A stretch of 64,000 nucleotides of DNA from a virus, in the IMG/VR virus record IMGVR_UViG_3300032316_000329, positions 62,001-126,000 of that record. One strand, given 5' to 3'. The notes under the pieces are model-generated. The model was not told where the DNA came from. It did no database searches and was given only the letters and a program-made list of their open reading frames with translations. How positions within the stretch are numbered: the first letter of the stretch is position 1; each line of letters begins with the position of its first letter. Positions 1-9,891 of this stretch are shown piece after piece. The position numbers and the translations under genes are program-made.

Positions 1-2
1 AA

Positions 3-2114
3 ACCCTGACCGGCCTTGAAGATGTTACAAATAAATTTACTGTTGATAGAGGACACCGTGCTGAATGGTACGATCACGCCTCTGTTAAAGTTAAAGCAGG
101 ATTCAATCTTCCTCAAGGTCATTATATTGTCTGCTGCCGTTATTATTCACATTCTGCCGATTCAGGATTCTTTGCGGTAAATTCTTATCAAAACTTGAAT
201 ACAATTATCTTAGAAGATAACATTCCAATTGATACAGGATATGCAAACATTCCTGTTGTTAATGGCACTAGAATGTCGGATATAATTGATTTTAGACCGT
301 CAAGACCAAGTGCCTCAGGTACATCTAATTGGAACTTCTCTTTTGCTAGAGTTCCAATTGCAACCACAAACTTTAACTGCGATTTCTCTTATTATCGTGA
401 AAGAAGAGATATTGTTGTTATGACTGTTAATGATGAACTTAAACTTATTCAAGGTGATTCAACGGGTAATTTTTTCCCAGAAACGCCAGCTAGAAGTTTA
501 TTGCTTCATAAGATTAGAGTATTACCATATACAATTTCCAGGAACGATGTTTTTGTTGAATCTCTGGATCATCGTCGTTATACGATGGCAGATATCGGTG
601 CTATTGATCGCCGTCTAAAGTCCATGGAGTATAATGTTGCTCTAAACTTCCTAGAAAAGAACGCACAAGGATTGGTTATTAAAGATGTTAATGGCCTTGA
701 TAGATCAAAGTATGGTATTCTTGCCGAGGACTTTTCTAGCCATCTACTAGGGGATACCAACAATCCTGATTATTCGTGTGCTGTTGATGTTAATGGAACA
801 TATTCACCAACTGGTGGTATTATGATGCCGCGAGTTATCAGCAATCTTGTTAAGCTAGATGCTAATAACGAATCAGCAGTTGGATTGAGCGTATCAGATG
901 ATAAAGTAATGCTTGCTTATAAAACAACACCTGCTATCGTCCAAGATAAGGCAACAAAATCTGTCCCTGTTGCTGATTATCTATTTGGTGATTTCAGAGG
1001 CCAGATCATTACAACTCCAGAACAAGATATCTGGAAAGATATTACAACCCTACCACCAGAGGTTGCTTCTATTCCAAAACCTGTAATGCAGTTTGATATC
1101 ACTATGACTGAAATTACAAATATCACTAATAATCAGACTAACACAACAAATATTAAAAAAGAGATCACTAATGTTCATCCATCAAATACAATAACTATTA
1201 TTGAAAGATCAGATCCGCCACCTCCACCACCAACAACAACAACTTATGATAAGTTACTATTAACATTTACCAATGGATTTGCTAAACTAGGTCAGTTGAA
1301 GTGGAGGTATTTTGGTAAGGATCTACATCAAACATTTGGAGATCCTACAAGAGATTACTTTATTACAACTGTTTTAACACCACATCAAATTTGGGAGACA
1401 GGTGAATTTTATGGTGATTATGGTGCTTCCGATGTAGATGGTTCCGGTCGTGTTAATACTACTGCATTAAATACTTTACAACTTTATGCTTTGACTAGAA
1501 AAGGAATTGATGCAGTCGGATTTCCTATCGGTTCAGGTGCTCTATCCGTTTCGGACCAGAGAATTGAATTTATTTTTGATGTTTATAGTGCCATTCTTAA
1601 CAGACCTCCGGATTTCCCTGGCCTCTGTTTCTGGTGCATAAAAAGCGCACATTTTAAATGGTCGGAACAGCAAACAAGAGAAGCAATGAATACAGCGGCT
1701 ATTCAGAATAATGAGTTAGGTTCCGGTATGGATCCTAATTTAACAGCTGTATTAACGCCTATTTATATTATAGGTGATGATTTAAATGCGGCTCTTGTAG
1801 GTAGTCAATCTGTAAGAGGAACTGGCGATGTTCTAAATTATGAGACAATGAAAACACCAGATGGTAGAACAGCGGTTGCAGCGAGAACACCGGAAAGTAT
1901 GATTAGGTCTTTCTATGAAACATATCTGGGAAGAGACGCGGAAGAAGGCGGATTGGGATTCTGGATGGGACAGTATAATGATTGGGTTAAGCAATATGGT
2001 GATACTGCTGATGGAAGAGCAAAGGCTGCCCAATTACTTGAAGCAGGATTCAAAAATTCACCAGAAAGACAAACTATTGGCGGAGATAATTTTAAAAGTG
2101 AATACTACTACTAA
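3..2114 (+). CDS. Large virion structural protein (DUF4815-like), 5' truncated, DUF4214-like C-terminus
   Basis: The reading frame is open from the window edge to the stop at 2114, so the start lies outside; 703 residues are visible. The N-terminal visible part runs through a Tyr/Ser-rich stretch to MSDIIDFRPSR (about residues 92-102), the pattern of the DUF4815-type tail/baseplate-region structural proteins of T4-like cyanophages. After a Thr/Asn linker and a poly-Pro run (about residue 405) come two segments resembling DUF4214: one around ILNRPPDFPGLCFW and one SFYETYLGRDAEEGGLGFW near the C-terminus. DUF4214-like segments occur in secreted and adhesive proteins. It is probably a tail-fibre-attachment or baseplate-periphery protein; the exact role is not known. 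The next gene follows after 21 bases. Confidence 0.6.
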   Translation, partial: TLTGLEDVTNKFTVDRGHRAEWYDHASVKVKAGFNLPQGHYIVCCRYYSHSADSGFFAVNSYQNLNTIILEDNIPIDTGYANIPVVNGTRMSDIIDFRPSRPSASGTSNWNFSFARVPIATTNFNCDFSYYRERRDIVVMTVNDELKLIQGDSTGNFFPETPARSLLLHKIRVLPYTISRNDVFVESLDHRRYTMADIGAIDRRLKSMEYNVALNFLEKNAQGLVIKDVNGLDRSKYGILAEDFSSHLLGDTNNPDYSCAVDVNGTYSPTGGIMMPRVISNLVKLDANNESAVGLSVSDDKVMLAYKTTPAIVQDKATKSVPVADYLFGDFRGQIITTPEQDIWKDITTLPPEVASIPKPVMQFDITMTEITNITNNQTNTTNIKKEITNVHPSNTITIIERSDPPPPPPTTTTYDKLLLTFTNGFAKLGQLKWRYFGKDLHQTFGDPTRDYFITTVLTPHQIWETGEFYGDYGASDVDGSGRVNTTALNTLQLYALTRKGIDAVGFPIGSGALSVSDQRIEFIFDVYSAILNRPPDFPGLCFWCIKSAHFKWSEQQTREAMNTAAIQNNELGSGMDPNLTAVLTPIYIIGDDLNAALVGSQSVRGTGDVLNYETMKTPDGRTAVAARTPESMIRSFYETYLGRDAEEGGLGFWMGQYNDWVKQYGDTADGRAKAAQLLEAGFKNSPERQTIGGDNFKSEYYY

Positions 2115-2135
2115 TAAATTAGAGGAACAATTTTA

Positions 2136-5129
2136 ATGATAGGAATAAAACGACCAAGCACGGATTTAGATTCAATTACAGCGACTAGCATTGCTGTGGA
2201 TCCAAATAAAACAGTTGTTACACACCCCACACAGGAAGTAACAGAGCAAGAAGCAGTCAGCACATTTTCAACTTCTTCCGAGACTTCTGCTGTTGTAAAT
2301 CATTATATTCACCAGACCACATCTGTTCCTCAAACTACCTCGGTTAGTTATGTTGGTGATGTTAATACATATGCATTTGTTAGAAAGCAAAAAATTGATT
2401 TTGTTTCCTATAATATGCGTCCGAATAGAAGAGTATATCCATTTTTTGATAGTAAGGATGTTACAAGACTAATTCAAGCACCAAATATTATTGAATTGGA
2501 TAACAGTTCCGCATTTTATGGTATTGCTCCTTTTGCTATTAAAAACCATAATGAGATTACTGCTAATTCAACTGTTCCTGCAATCGTTTCACAAATTGAT
2601 ACCTCTAGAGATATAGTTTATTTTGATGCTTCTGGTGATACATTTGCTTATGTTTATCACAATGAAAAAACAGCAACAGGTAATACAAGACTATATGTTT
2701 CCGAAATTATTAGAAATAACACAAATGTTGCGATTACAGCAGGAACTCGCGTTTATAAATGGGCGACCGGTGGTCCTGGTTCTAATCCTAGTGGTCCTGG
2801 AATAGGATTATATTACTTTTATCAACTGGCAGCAAATGTCGTAACATACCAGCATCAAAGTGGTATTATGGCTTTTGATACCACTGTTCCTAATTATACA
2901 TCAACTTCAAATGTGTATTATACAGCAACGGCCAATACATATACAACCGCTAATACTATGTTTAATATGAAGGTTGTAACACTTGCTTATGATGCATCCG
3001 ATGAAGATGAATACTACACTGGTAATACCATTACACTCATTAATGCATATGTCCCAGGAGAAATCTGTGAAATTGTTTCATATAATGGTGATTCAAAAAT
3101 TGCTGTTGTAGAACCAGGATTCCTTGGTGGTATAGGTGTTGATGAAGAATTAATTTATACCATTGGTGATTCTCGTTCGGCAGAAGAAGAAGTTGCCAAA
3201 GATAGATATGCAAATAATGCATTATACACCACATCAAAAGGTTTCTTTTCAGGATCCCTTTATATACCATCACCGTGGAAACCAGGCGGATTCAATTTTA
3301 GAGTTGGTGAGAAACTATTTAAGATTACAGATTCACCAAATAACAATTCTTCTGATGCAACCACAATTTCTGAATATATCTATAACACCTTTGGTATTAG
3401 TATTTCAAAGGGTCAGTTAAACATTAATTATTTTAGCAATGAAACTGTAACAACAGGTGGTGATTTACCTTCATATGGTTCGCTTTCAAGACTATCGCCT
3501 ATTCAGAATCCAACCACCTCTGGTGATATTATTGAGGTTGATGATACAACAGAATTTTTAGGTCAGTCACCTATTCGTTCTGTTAAGACAAATCCTATGG
3601 CTCAGTCTTTCTATGTTTCAGAGATTGATTATCCAAGAGGATTTTATATTCCTTATATTGACCTATTCTTTGCTAATAAAGGTACACTTGGTATTGAATT
3701 ACAGATTAGACCTATTGTTAATGGATATCCAGATGCCAAGAATATTCTTCCAAACGCCGTAGCATTTATGCAGGCCGAAGATGTTAATGAAACTCCTTTG
3801 CCAAATGTAAATGATCCGGAATCATATACAAGATTTACTTTTAAGTCTCCTGTATATGTTATGCCTGGTCAAGAGTATTGCTTCGTCCTTTCTACAAACG
3901 ATTTTGAATATGATGTTTATGTATCAGAATTAGGCGAAAGAACAATTGGAACAAATAGACTTGTTTCCGAACAACCATATCTTGGTTCTCTATTCAAGTC
4001 ACAAAATTCATCCACTTATGATGCTATTCAATCTGAAGATTTGATGTTTGTTATTCATAAGTGCCAGTTTGTTAATTCTGGATTTATAGAGTTTCACGAA
4101 GAAAAATCTAATTCTCCTGCTAAAGAATTGTTTAACTATTACTATAATGGTAATACTACTATGGATACCTTTGAGGTACAGTCTAATATTATCAAACTAC
4201 CAGGAACAGATGTTGGATTTAGTTATAAAGCAACATCAATTGCTGATAATACACTAGATGCTGAGTTTTCAACAATCAAACCAGACTCTAGAGTTATTCT
4301 TATGAATAGAAAGAAGATTATATCATCTACTTTCCCAACCGAATCATTTAAAACGAGAATTGATCTATCAACGACGAATAGAGATATCTCACCGATTATC
4401 TTTAAGAGCCAAATTCAACTATACACCGGTGCTGTTCTAATTAATGATCTAGAACTTAGAGCTCCACTTGTTTCTGTTGCTAATAGTGGATCCGGATATA
4501 CTTATAGCAATACATCAATTGCTATTACATCCAATGGTAGTGGTTCTGGTGCAAATGCCACAATCATTGTTCCATTTGAAGATTACTCAACTGGTAGAAT
4601 AGACAGTCTGTTATTTGATTATAGCGGACAGAGTTACTATGATGATATTAAAGTGACTGTTACTGGTACCGGATCAGGAGCAAATGTTTCCATTAAATCC
4701 GAAACAGATCCATCAGGTGGCCCTGGTCTTGCCAAGTATATCTCTAAAACTGTTACACTAGCACCAGAATTTGATGCAGGTGATCTTAGAGTATTCGTAA
4801 CTGCTGCTAAACCACAGGGTTCGGAAATTCTTGTTTATTATAAGGTTAATAACCCTTATGATGAAGATGATATTGCTAACAAAAATTGGGTAAGAATGGA
4901 AAGAGTAACAGGTAAAATTGAATATTCTTCTGTGTTAGAACCAATTGAATATGAGTATCGTCCTTCGTTATCATCAAACAATATTGTTTATTCAACATCT
5001 ACAGCAACTTTTGATTCATTCAATCAGTTTAAGATTAAGATCGTCTTAGCATCTGTTTCAACATCACTGGCTGAAATTCCATATGTTTATGATATGAGAG
5101 CAGTTGCCTTACCTGCGGATAGTTACTAA
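2136..5129 (+). CDS. Large virion structural protein, tail/baseplate region
   Basis: The product has 997 residues, with a Shine-Dalgarno (gaggaa) 10 bases before the ATG. The N-terminal 100 residues contain a Gln/Thr/Val-rich segment, then FVRKQKIDFVSYNMRPNRRV. The centre (about residues 490-660) carries the pattern seen in large T4-like cyanophage structural proteins: AQSFYVSE, then a beta-rich domain with GIELQIRPIVNGYP, SPVYVMPGQEYCFVLS and QPYLGSLFKSQNSS. Gly/Ser-rich segments follow (about 790-850). In related phages these modules tend to sit in one long chain with the DUF4815-like part, which is here the preceding gene. Its stop overlaps the next start (TAATG). A structural role is likely; the precise position in the tail is inferred only from context. 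Confidence 0.6.
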   Translation: MIGIKRPSTDLDSITATSIAVDPNKTVVTHPTQEVTEQEAVSTFSTSSETSAVVNHYIHQTTSVPQTTSVSYVGDVNTYAFVRKQKIDFVSYNMRPNRRVYPFFDSKDVTRLIQAPNIIELDNSSAFYGIAPFAIKNHNEITANSTVPAIVSQIDTSRDIVYFDASGDTFAYVYHNEKTATGNTRLYVSEIIRNNTNVAITAGTRVYKWATGGPGSNPSGPGIGLYYFYQLAANVVTYQHQSGIMAFDTTVPNYTSTSNVYYTATANTYTTANTMFNMKVVTLAYDASDEDEYYTGNTITLINAYVPGEICEIVSYNGDSKIAVVEPGFLGGIGVDEELIYTIGDSRSAEEEVAKDRYANNALYTTSKGFFSGSLYIPSPWKPGGFNFRVGEKLFKITDSPNNNSSDATTISEYIYNTFGISISKGQLNINYFSNETVTTGGDLPSYGSLSRLSPIQNPTTSGDIIEVDDTTEFLGQSPIRSVKTNPMAQSFYVSEIDYPRGFYIPYIDLFFANKGTLGIELQIRPIVNGYPDAKNILPNAVAFMQAEDVNETPLPNVNDPESYTRFTFKSPVYVMPGQEYCFVLSTNDFEYDVYVSELGERTIGTNRLVSEQPYLGSLFKSQNSSTYDAIQSEDLMFVIHKCQFVNSGFIEFHEEKSNSPAKELFNYYYNGNTTMDTFEVQSNIIKLPGTDVGFSYKATSIADNTLDAEFSTIKPDSRVILMNRKKIISSTFPTESFKTRIDLSTTNRDISPIIFKSQIQLYTGAVLINDLELRAPLVSVANSGSGYTYSNTSIAITSNGSGSGANATIIVPFEDYSTGRIDSLLFDYSGQSYYDDIKVTVTGTGSGANVSIKSETDPSGGPGLAKYISKTVTLAPEFDAGDLRVFVTAAKPQGSEILVYYKVNNPYDEDDIANKNWVRMERVTGKIEYSSVLEPIEYEYRPSLSSNNIVYSTSTATFDSFNQFKIKIVLASVSTSLAEIPYVYDMRAVALPADSY

Positions 5130-5371
5130 TGTTTATTAAAGTTAAAGATCATCCAGGATTGGTTAAGGATTCATATAGCGGCGCCATTTTAAATGTGGAT
5201 AAAAGGGCCGCCGAAGAATATCATAGACAAAAAAATATGCTAAATACCAATAATAAAAATAAAGAAGAAATTGCCGAGATTAAAGAAAAACTCGGTGAGA
5301 TTGATTCTCTCAAAAATGATATGAATGAGATTAAATCTCTTCTCAACAAACTTGTAGATAAAGGACAATAG
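5129..5371 (+). CDS. Small coiled-coil phage protein
   Basis: This 80-residue protein starts at the ATG that overlaps the previous stop. The N-terminal 35 residues look globular (FIKVKDHPGLVKDSYSGAI followed by a Tyr/Glu-rich stretch). The C-terminal half is a predicted coiled coil rich in Lys, Glu, Ile and Leu in heptad-like spacing (EEIAEIKEKLGEIDSLKND). Small proteins of this shape sit next to the large tail structural genes in many T4-like cyanophages. No function is known to me; an oligomerisation or assembly role is possible. Confidence 0.55.
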   Translation: MFIKVKDHPGLVKDSYSGAILNVDKRAAEEYHRQKNMLNTNNKNKEEIAEIKEKLGEIDSLKNDMNEIKSLLNKLVDKGQ

Positions 5372-5376
5372 ATAAA

Positions 5377-6174
5377 ATGCCAATCACAACCGTTTCTCTA
5401 ACAAATACGTTTGACGAGTGGAGAATCAAAACTAACCAGACTATCGTTGCTTTAGATGACGACTCTACTGGTATTTTGAGAGGTAATACCACTCTTACCG
5501 GATCAATTATTCTTACCAACCCCAATAAGTATGGTAGTAATGTAACTCTTAACGTTTCTAGCGGTATGATTAAGGGCGACGGTGGATTACTGACAAATCT
5601 CACTTTCCAAGGTGTTAATACTATTCAGAATGTTGTTACAGTAATTTACAACACCTCAAATACAGTTTATAATTTAACAAATACCGCCTATAATACAGCA
5701 AACGCCGCATTTGATGTTGCCAATGCTGCTGCCACATCTACAAATGCGGCCTCTGGATTTTCGGTTGCTAATGCGGCATTTAATAAAGCCAATGCTGCTC
5801 TTGCTAACACTACAACCACTTATGTCGGTGATCTAACTGTTGTAGGTAAGGTAATTCATACCGGCCGTTATAGTCAGACAGTAACAGCAGTATCAGCGTC
5901 AGCAATTGACTGTTCGCAGGGTAATTACTTTACTAAAACTGCTTCTAGCGGACTAACCTGGACATTTACAAATGTTCCAGCAAGTGGTGCTTATGTTGCC
6001 GTTTTAGAACTAACAAATGGTGGCACCGGAACACAGACATGGCCAGCAGCAGTTAAGTGGCCAAGTGGTGTAGCACCTGTTCTAACAACTTCTGGTGTTG
6101 ATTTGCTAGTGTTCATCACCGATGATGGTGGGACAAACTGGCGTGGGTTACAGTCAATGAGGGATAGTAAGTAA
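5377..6174 (+). CDS. Tail fibre-like protein with Ala/Asn repeats
   Basis: The product has 265 residues. The N-terminus (ITTVSLTNTFDEWRIKTNQ) resembles the attachment segment of several phage fibre proteins. Residues about 95-145 contain the repeat family NTANAAF/VANAAA/KANAAL that recurs in fibres across this window and probably forms a trimeric shaft. The C-terminal about 110 residues form a beta-rich tip with Thr/Ser/Trp-rich sequence (LTWTFTNVPASG, WPAAVKWPSG, GTNWRGLQSM). This is the same type of tip as in the gene ending at 9874. It is probably a short fibre or fibre subunit; the receptor is unknown. Confidence 0.6.
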   Translation: MPITTVSLTNTFDEWRIKTNQTIVALDDDSTGILRGNTTLTGSIILTNPNKYGSNVTLNVSSGMIKGDGGLLTNLTFQGVNTIQNVVTVIYNTSNTVYNLTNTAYNTANAAFDVANAAATSTNAASGFSVANAAFNKANAALANTTTTYVGDLTVVGKVIHTGRYSQTVTAVSASAIDCSQGNYFTKTASSGLTWTFTNVPASGAYVAVLELTNGGTGTQTWPAAVKWPSGVAPVLTTSGVDLLVFITDDGGTNWRGLQSMRDSK

Positions 6175-8276
6175 TGATTAATAATTGGTTATTAACAGGT
6201 GCTGATGTTGTTCCTGATCAATTTACTCTTACAGATATAACGAATGCATCGCTTAATACAACTTATATCACTACATTAACACCTGTAGGATATGATGGTT
6301 TTGCAGCATGGAGTATTGATTCAGGTCTTGCCAATACTACGGGTAATACAACATTAGGAACATCTGGACTGATAGGATCTGGACAATCACTTTTTATTCG
6401 TAAAACATCTAGTTCTAATTATAATACAACCGTTGATACTGTTTTATCTATTAATGGTATTTCTGATACCTGGTCAATAACCACAAGAGCAGCGGATACG
6501 GTACCGAATCCATTTACTTTTACAAATGTAACATCTGCCGAAAGATCAAATACTTATTCTTCTTCTGTTATTTTAACAGATTATGATTTTGCTTCTTGGA
6601 ATGTTACCGCAGTTGGTGGAGAAGCACAAGGCAGTAATACTGGAACAACTTGGTCTACATCTGGTACAATCTTCTCTGGAGAAACTTTTTATATAAGAGC
6701 AAATTCAGGATCTGCTTTCGGTAATACAGTTATTGCTACTGCTAATGTTGGTGGAATTTCAAACACTTTTACTGTTACCTGTAGAGACGCAGATATATCT
6801 CCTGTTTCTAATAGTGATATCTTTATTGGTGCTGCTATTTTTACAGAATATACCAGTAATACATTAACTATCACAGGATTAGAAGCAAATTTTCCCGTTA
6901 ATGTTAGTGTTAGCGGATCAACAACAGCGTCGAGTCCGTCTTTTTCTGTTGGAACAAGTTCGATTAGCGGAACTTATTTATCTTCTAATACCACAGTAAC
7001 AACAAGCGGAAGCGGAACATTTGTTATTTCCGTGAAGGGAACAACAGGTTCTTCTTTAAATACAAATTATTATACTTATTTAAATGTAGGATCAACCAAT
7101 AATGCTGTAACTTTTAATATACTAACAAGACAAGCAGATGAAACTCCTAGTCAGTTTAACTTTACTGACATTAATGATGCTGTTTTATCCACACAATATA
7201 CAACTTCTACGGTTGTGGTGTCTGGACTAGAACCTAATTATCCAATAACAATTTCAGCATCCGGTGGAACAATTGATGCCGGGACATCATCATTAAGTGG
7301 CACCTTTGCATCGTCTAAGACGGTTAATACTTCTGCTTCCGGAACATTAGTAATGGCAGCAAGAGTGACATCTAGTTCATTTTATCTAACAACAGTAAAT
7401 TGTACCGTTACAATAGGCGGTGTTTCTGATATATATTCTGTTACAACTGGCGCTGTTGGAGAAGATGTTTATACTGCTCCGGGCACTTATTCTTGGACTG
7501 CGCCAGCTAACGTCACTTCCGTATGTGTGGTATGTGTGGGAGGCGGAGGCGGCGGTGGCCGCAACCACCCCAGCGGCGGCATGTATCGTGGCGGCGGAGG
7601 CGGCGGGTTAGGTTATGTTAACAATGTTTCTGTAACTCCAGGATTGAGTTATACTGTAGTAGTTGGAAGTGGTGGTACTGGTTTGAGTTCCGGGGTTAAT
7701 GGATCATCTGGTGGAGAGTCCAGATTTGCTACAACATGTTATGGATACGGCGGCGGAGGCGGCACCGGTTGTGTAGGAACGGGATGCACCGCATCTGCTT
7801 CTTCGGGTGGTAGTTATAGTGGCAGCGGCGGAGGTACCGGAGGTAACTCTCCGCAGCCTGCGGGTTCAACGACGACCTGGCCCAGGACCGGTGGAGGCGG
7901 CGCCGGCGGTTATAGTGGTAACGGCGGTGGCGGCGGAGATTCTGGTTCGGAACGACCTGGAACAGCAGGCAGCGGCGGCGCAGGTGGTGGTGCCGGGGGC
8001 GGTGGAAATGTTACCGGCGGCGGCGGCGGCGTAGGATTATACGGACAAGGAGCAAATGGTGCCGGAGGGATTGACAACGCAGGCGGAGGCGGAGGATCAG
8101 GAGGCAGCAGCGGAGGTACCGGAGGTAACCTTGGATCTACGCCTGGTGGATCATATGGAGGCGGCGGCGGCGCAACAACTAATGGCGACGGTTTACAAGT
8201 TGGATCAAGTGGCGCCGGCGGCGCCGTTCGTATTATTTGGGGTCCAGGTCGTTCATTCCCCAATAATGCAACTTAA
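6174..8276 (+). CDS. Large Ig-like repeat fibre with glycine-rich C-terminal domain
   Basis: The 700-residue protein starts at an ATG overlapping the previous stop (TAATG). Residues about 1-430 hold four beta-sandwich-like repeats of roughly 90-110 residues; the first three end in the recurring pattern T/C-R-x-AD followed by a proline. The last 270 residues begin YTAPGTYSWTAPANVTSV and are extremely Gly-rich, ending VRIIWGPGRS. This is the architecture of phage and bacterial glycine-rich adhesin domains. Ig-like repeats usually bind surface carbohydrate weakly, so a receptor-binding or decoration role is likely. Base composition of the Gly-rich part is far more GC-rich than its surroundings because of GGC/GGA codons. 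Confidence 0.6.
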   Translation: MINNWLLTGADVVPDQFTLTDITNASLNTTYITTLTPVGYDGFAAWSIDSGLANTTGNTTLGTSGLIGSGQSLFIRKTSSSNYNTTVDTVLSINGISDTWSITTRAADTVPNPFTFTNVTSAERSNTYSSSVILTDYDFASWNVTAVGGEAQGSNTGTTWSTSGTIFSGETFYIRANSGSAFGNTVIATANVGGISNTFTVTCRDADISPVSNSDIFIGAAIFTEYTSNTLTITGLEANFPVNVSVSGSTTASSPSFSVGTSSISGTYLSSNTTVTTSGSGTFVISVKGTTGSSLNTNYYTYLNVGSTNNAVTFNILTRQADETPSQFNFTDINDAVLSTQYTTSTVVVSGLEPNYPITISASGGTIDAGTSSLSGTFASSKTVNTSASGTLVMAARVTSSSFYLTTVNCTVTIGGVSDIYSVTTGAVGEDVYTAPGTYSWTAPANVTSVCVVCVGGGGGGGRNHPSGGMYRGGGGGGLGYVNNVSVTPGLSYTVVVGSGGTGLSSGVNGSSGGESRFATTCYGYGGGGGTGCVGTGCTASASSGGSYSGSGGGTGGNSPQPAGSTTTWPRTGGGGAGGYSGNGGGGGDSGSERPGTAGSGGAGGGAGGGGNVTGGGGGVGLYGQGANGAGGIDNAGGGGGSGGSSGGTGGNLGSTPGGSYGGGGGATTNGDGLQVGSSGAGGAVRIIWGPGRSFPNNAT

Positions 8277-8285
8277 GGTAATAAA

Positions 8286-8474
8286 ATGAAGTATGATCTA
8301 GAATTTATTAATCCACTTGGTAATCCTGGTACTCATTATGCTTTTGAGGCAGAAACCATTGAAGAAGCTGAGACACTATCTCCGCATTGGTTATCTGCTT
8401 CAAGTCAATGGAGACCAGAACAATTTAAAATAGTTTCTGTTAAAAAATCAATTTATGAAGAAAATAAGGAATAA
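8286..8474 (+). CDS. Small unknown phage protein
   Basis: The protein has 62 residues, starting at an ATG 9 bases after the previous stop and preceded by aaggtaat. It is mixed and slightly acidic, with the pattern KYDLEFINPLGNPGTHYAFE at its start and two Trp residues (HWLSASSQWRPEQF). It has no membrane segment or Cys motif. It lies between the Ig-like fibre and a putative tail-fibre chaperone and ends two bases before the next start, so it is likely co-translated with the fibre genes. I do not recognise it. Confidence 0.5.
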   Translation: MKYDLEFINPLGNPGTHYAFEAETIEEAETLSPHWLSASSQWRPEQFKIVSVKKSIYEENKE

Positions 8475-8476
8475 AA

Positions 8477-8926
8477 ATGGCTTATGTCAATACTAAAACA
8501 AAAAAGGCACTAACACCTTTTGAAGTTAGAGCAGAAAATCCGAACATTAGTTTTCCTAATGGACCGTGGGACGATAAACTTTTATCTTCATTAGGATATG
8601 CAGAATTGCGTTTTCCTGATGAACACCCTCATCCAGGTCTTTATCAGAAGTTGGTTGAAGGTGAACCAAAACTAATTGGCAATGAATGGTTTAGAACACT
8701 TGCCGTTATTGATCTAACAGACGATGAAAAAAAATTATTATTAATTAATAAATGGTTAGAAGTTCGCCAGAATAGAAATGATCTACTTTCTGCTTGTGAT
8801 TGGACTCAACTCGCAGATGCGCCAATTACTAATAAAGAAGCATGGGTAGAGTATCGCCAGTTACTAAGAGACGTTACCAAAGTTGATGATCCACATAATG
8901 TAGTTTGGCCACAACCACCAGTATAA
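8477..8926 (+). CDS. Putative tail fibre assembly chaperone (Phage_tail_APC-like)
   Basis: The 149-residue protein has a C-terminal third matching the pattern of phage tail assembly chaperones of the Phage_tail_APC type: an Arg/Asn-Asp-Leu-Leu helix, CDWTQLADAPI, WVEYRQLLRDVT and a final VVWPQPP. The N-terminal part is variable, which fits a protein matched to one particular fibre. It is immediately followed by a fibre gene (8939) and preceded by another. A second, diverged copy of the same C-terminal pattern is encoded at 13308-13715. The role as a chaperone is inferred from family resemblance and context. Confidence 0.6.
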   Translation: MAYVNTKTKKALTPFEVRAENPNISFPNGPWDDKLLSSLGYAELRFPDEHPHPGLYQKLVEGEPKLIGNEWFRTLAVIDLTDDEKKLLLINKWLEVRQNRNDLLSACDWTQLADAPITNKEAWVEYRQLLRDVTKVDDPHNVVWPQPPV

Positions 8927-8938
8927 GAAAGATAACAA

Positions 8939-9874
8939 ATGGCAAGTTTAGATTTTCCCAGCAGCCCGACAAACGGTCAGCAATATACACTTAATGGTAT
9001 AACATATTATTACGATTCTACTGTCGGTGCGTGGCTAACATCTGTAGTGGCTACAACATTTGATATACCAACACTATTTTCTGTATCTAATGCCTCTTAT
9101 GGTACCGCCAATGCCGCTTTTGAATTTGCTAATGGTGTATCAACCAATACCACGGCAGCATTTGCCTTTGCTAACGGTGTTGCTGTAAACGCGGCCGCTG
9201 CCTTTGCCGCCGGTAATGCCGAGTTCGCTTTTAGTAATACGATCTATGCGGCCGTTAATAGTGCCTTTGGTGTCATTAATGCTGCCTACACAAGTTCTAA
9301 TGCTGACTATGTGCTTACTAATGCTGCTTTTACAGTTACTAATGCGGCATTCGGTGTAGCAAATAATGCCTATACCGCAACTAATGGTGCTGCGGCATTT
9401 GCCTTTGCTAACGGTGTTGCGACTAATACAACTGCGGCATTTGCTAAGGCCAATGCAGCATTAGCAAATACTACCACAACACTAAACGGAACATTAACAA
9501 CTACCGGTGGTATTACAGTTGAATCTGATCTATCTATTAAAAAGGTTTCAGAAACTACTGTAGCATTAGGTAATAGTGGAACCGCTATAACAATCAACAT
9601 TGGAACAGGAACAGTATTCACCTGCACCTTAACAGGAAGTTGTACCTTTACTCTTTCAAATGTTACATCATCAAAAGCAGCATCTTTTAGTCTAATATTA
9701 ACTAACGACGCAACAGCAGGAAGATCAGTTGCTTGGTCTGGTGGAACTTTTCGTTATCCCGGAGGTTCTGTTTCCAGAACAACAGGCGCAAATGCGATTG
9801 ATATCTGGACTGGATTTACTCCAGACGGTGGAACAACTTGGTATCTAAATATACCTATGAAAAACATTTCTTAA
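8939..9874 (+). CDS. Tail fibre protein with Ala/Asn repeats
   Basis: The product has 311 residues. The N-terminus (FPSSPTNGQQYTLNGITYYY) is a short module shared almost unchanged with the fibre at 22233, suggesting a common attachment domain. Residues about 50-180 are repeats such as NAAFEFANGV, TAAFAFANGV and NAAFGVANNA. The C-terminal about 120 residues are a beta-rich tip (TITINIGTGTVFTCTLTG, WSGGTFRYPGG, WTGFTPDGGTTWYL). It is a structural adhesin or shaft protein by pattern; the target is unknown. Confidence 0.65.
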   Translation: MASLDFPSSPTNGQQYTLNGITYYYDSTVGAWLTSVVATTFDIPTLFSVSNASYGTANAAFEFANGVSTNTTAAFAFANGVAVNAAAAFAAGNAEFAFSNTIYAAVNSAFGVINAAYTSSNADYVLTNAAFTVTNAAFGVANNAYTATNGAAAFAFANGVATNTTAAFAKANAALANTTTTLNGTLTTTGGITVESDLSIKKVSETTVALGNSGTAITINIGTGTVFTCTLTGSCTFTLSNVTSSKAASFSLILTNDATAGRSVAWSGGTFRYPGGSVSRTTGANAIDIWTGFTPDGGTTWYLNIPMKNIS

Positions 9875-9891
9875 TTTAAGGAGAAAATTTA

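Noticed and set aside
7910-8263. Pro-rich open frame on the minus strand opposite the glycine-rich domain
   Set aside because: GGC/GGA glycine codons read backwards give Pro-rich frames without stops; no ribosome-binding site and strand opposite to all neighbours.
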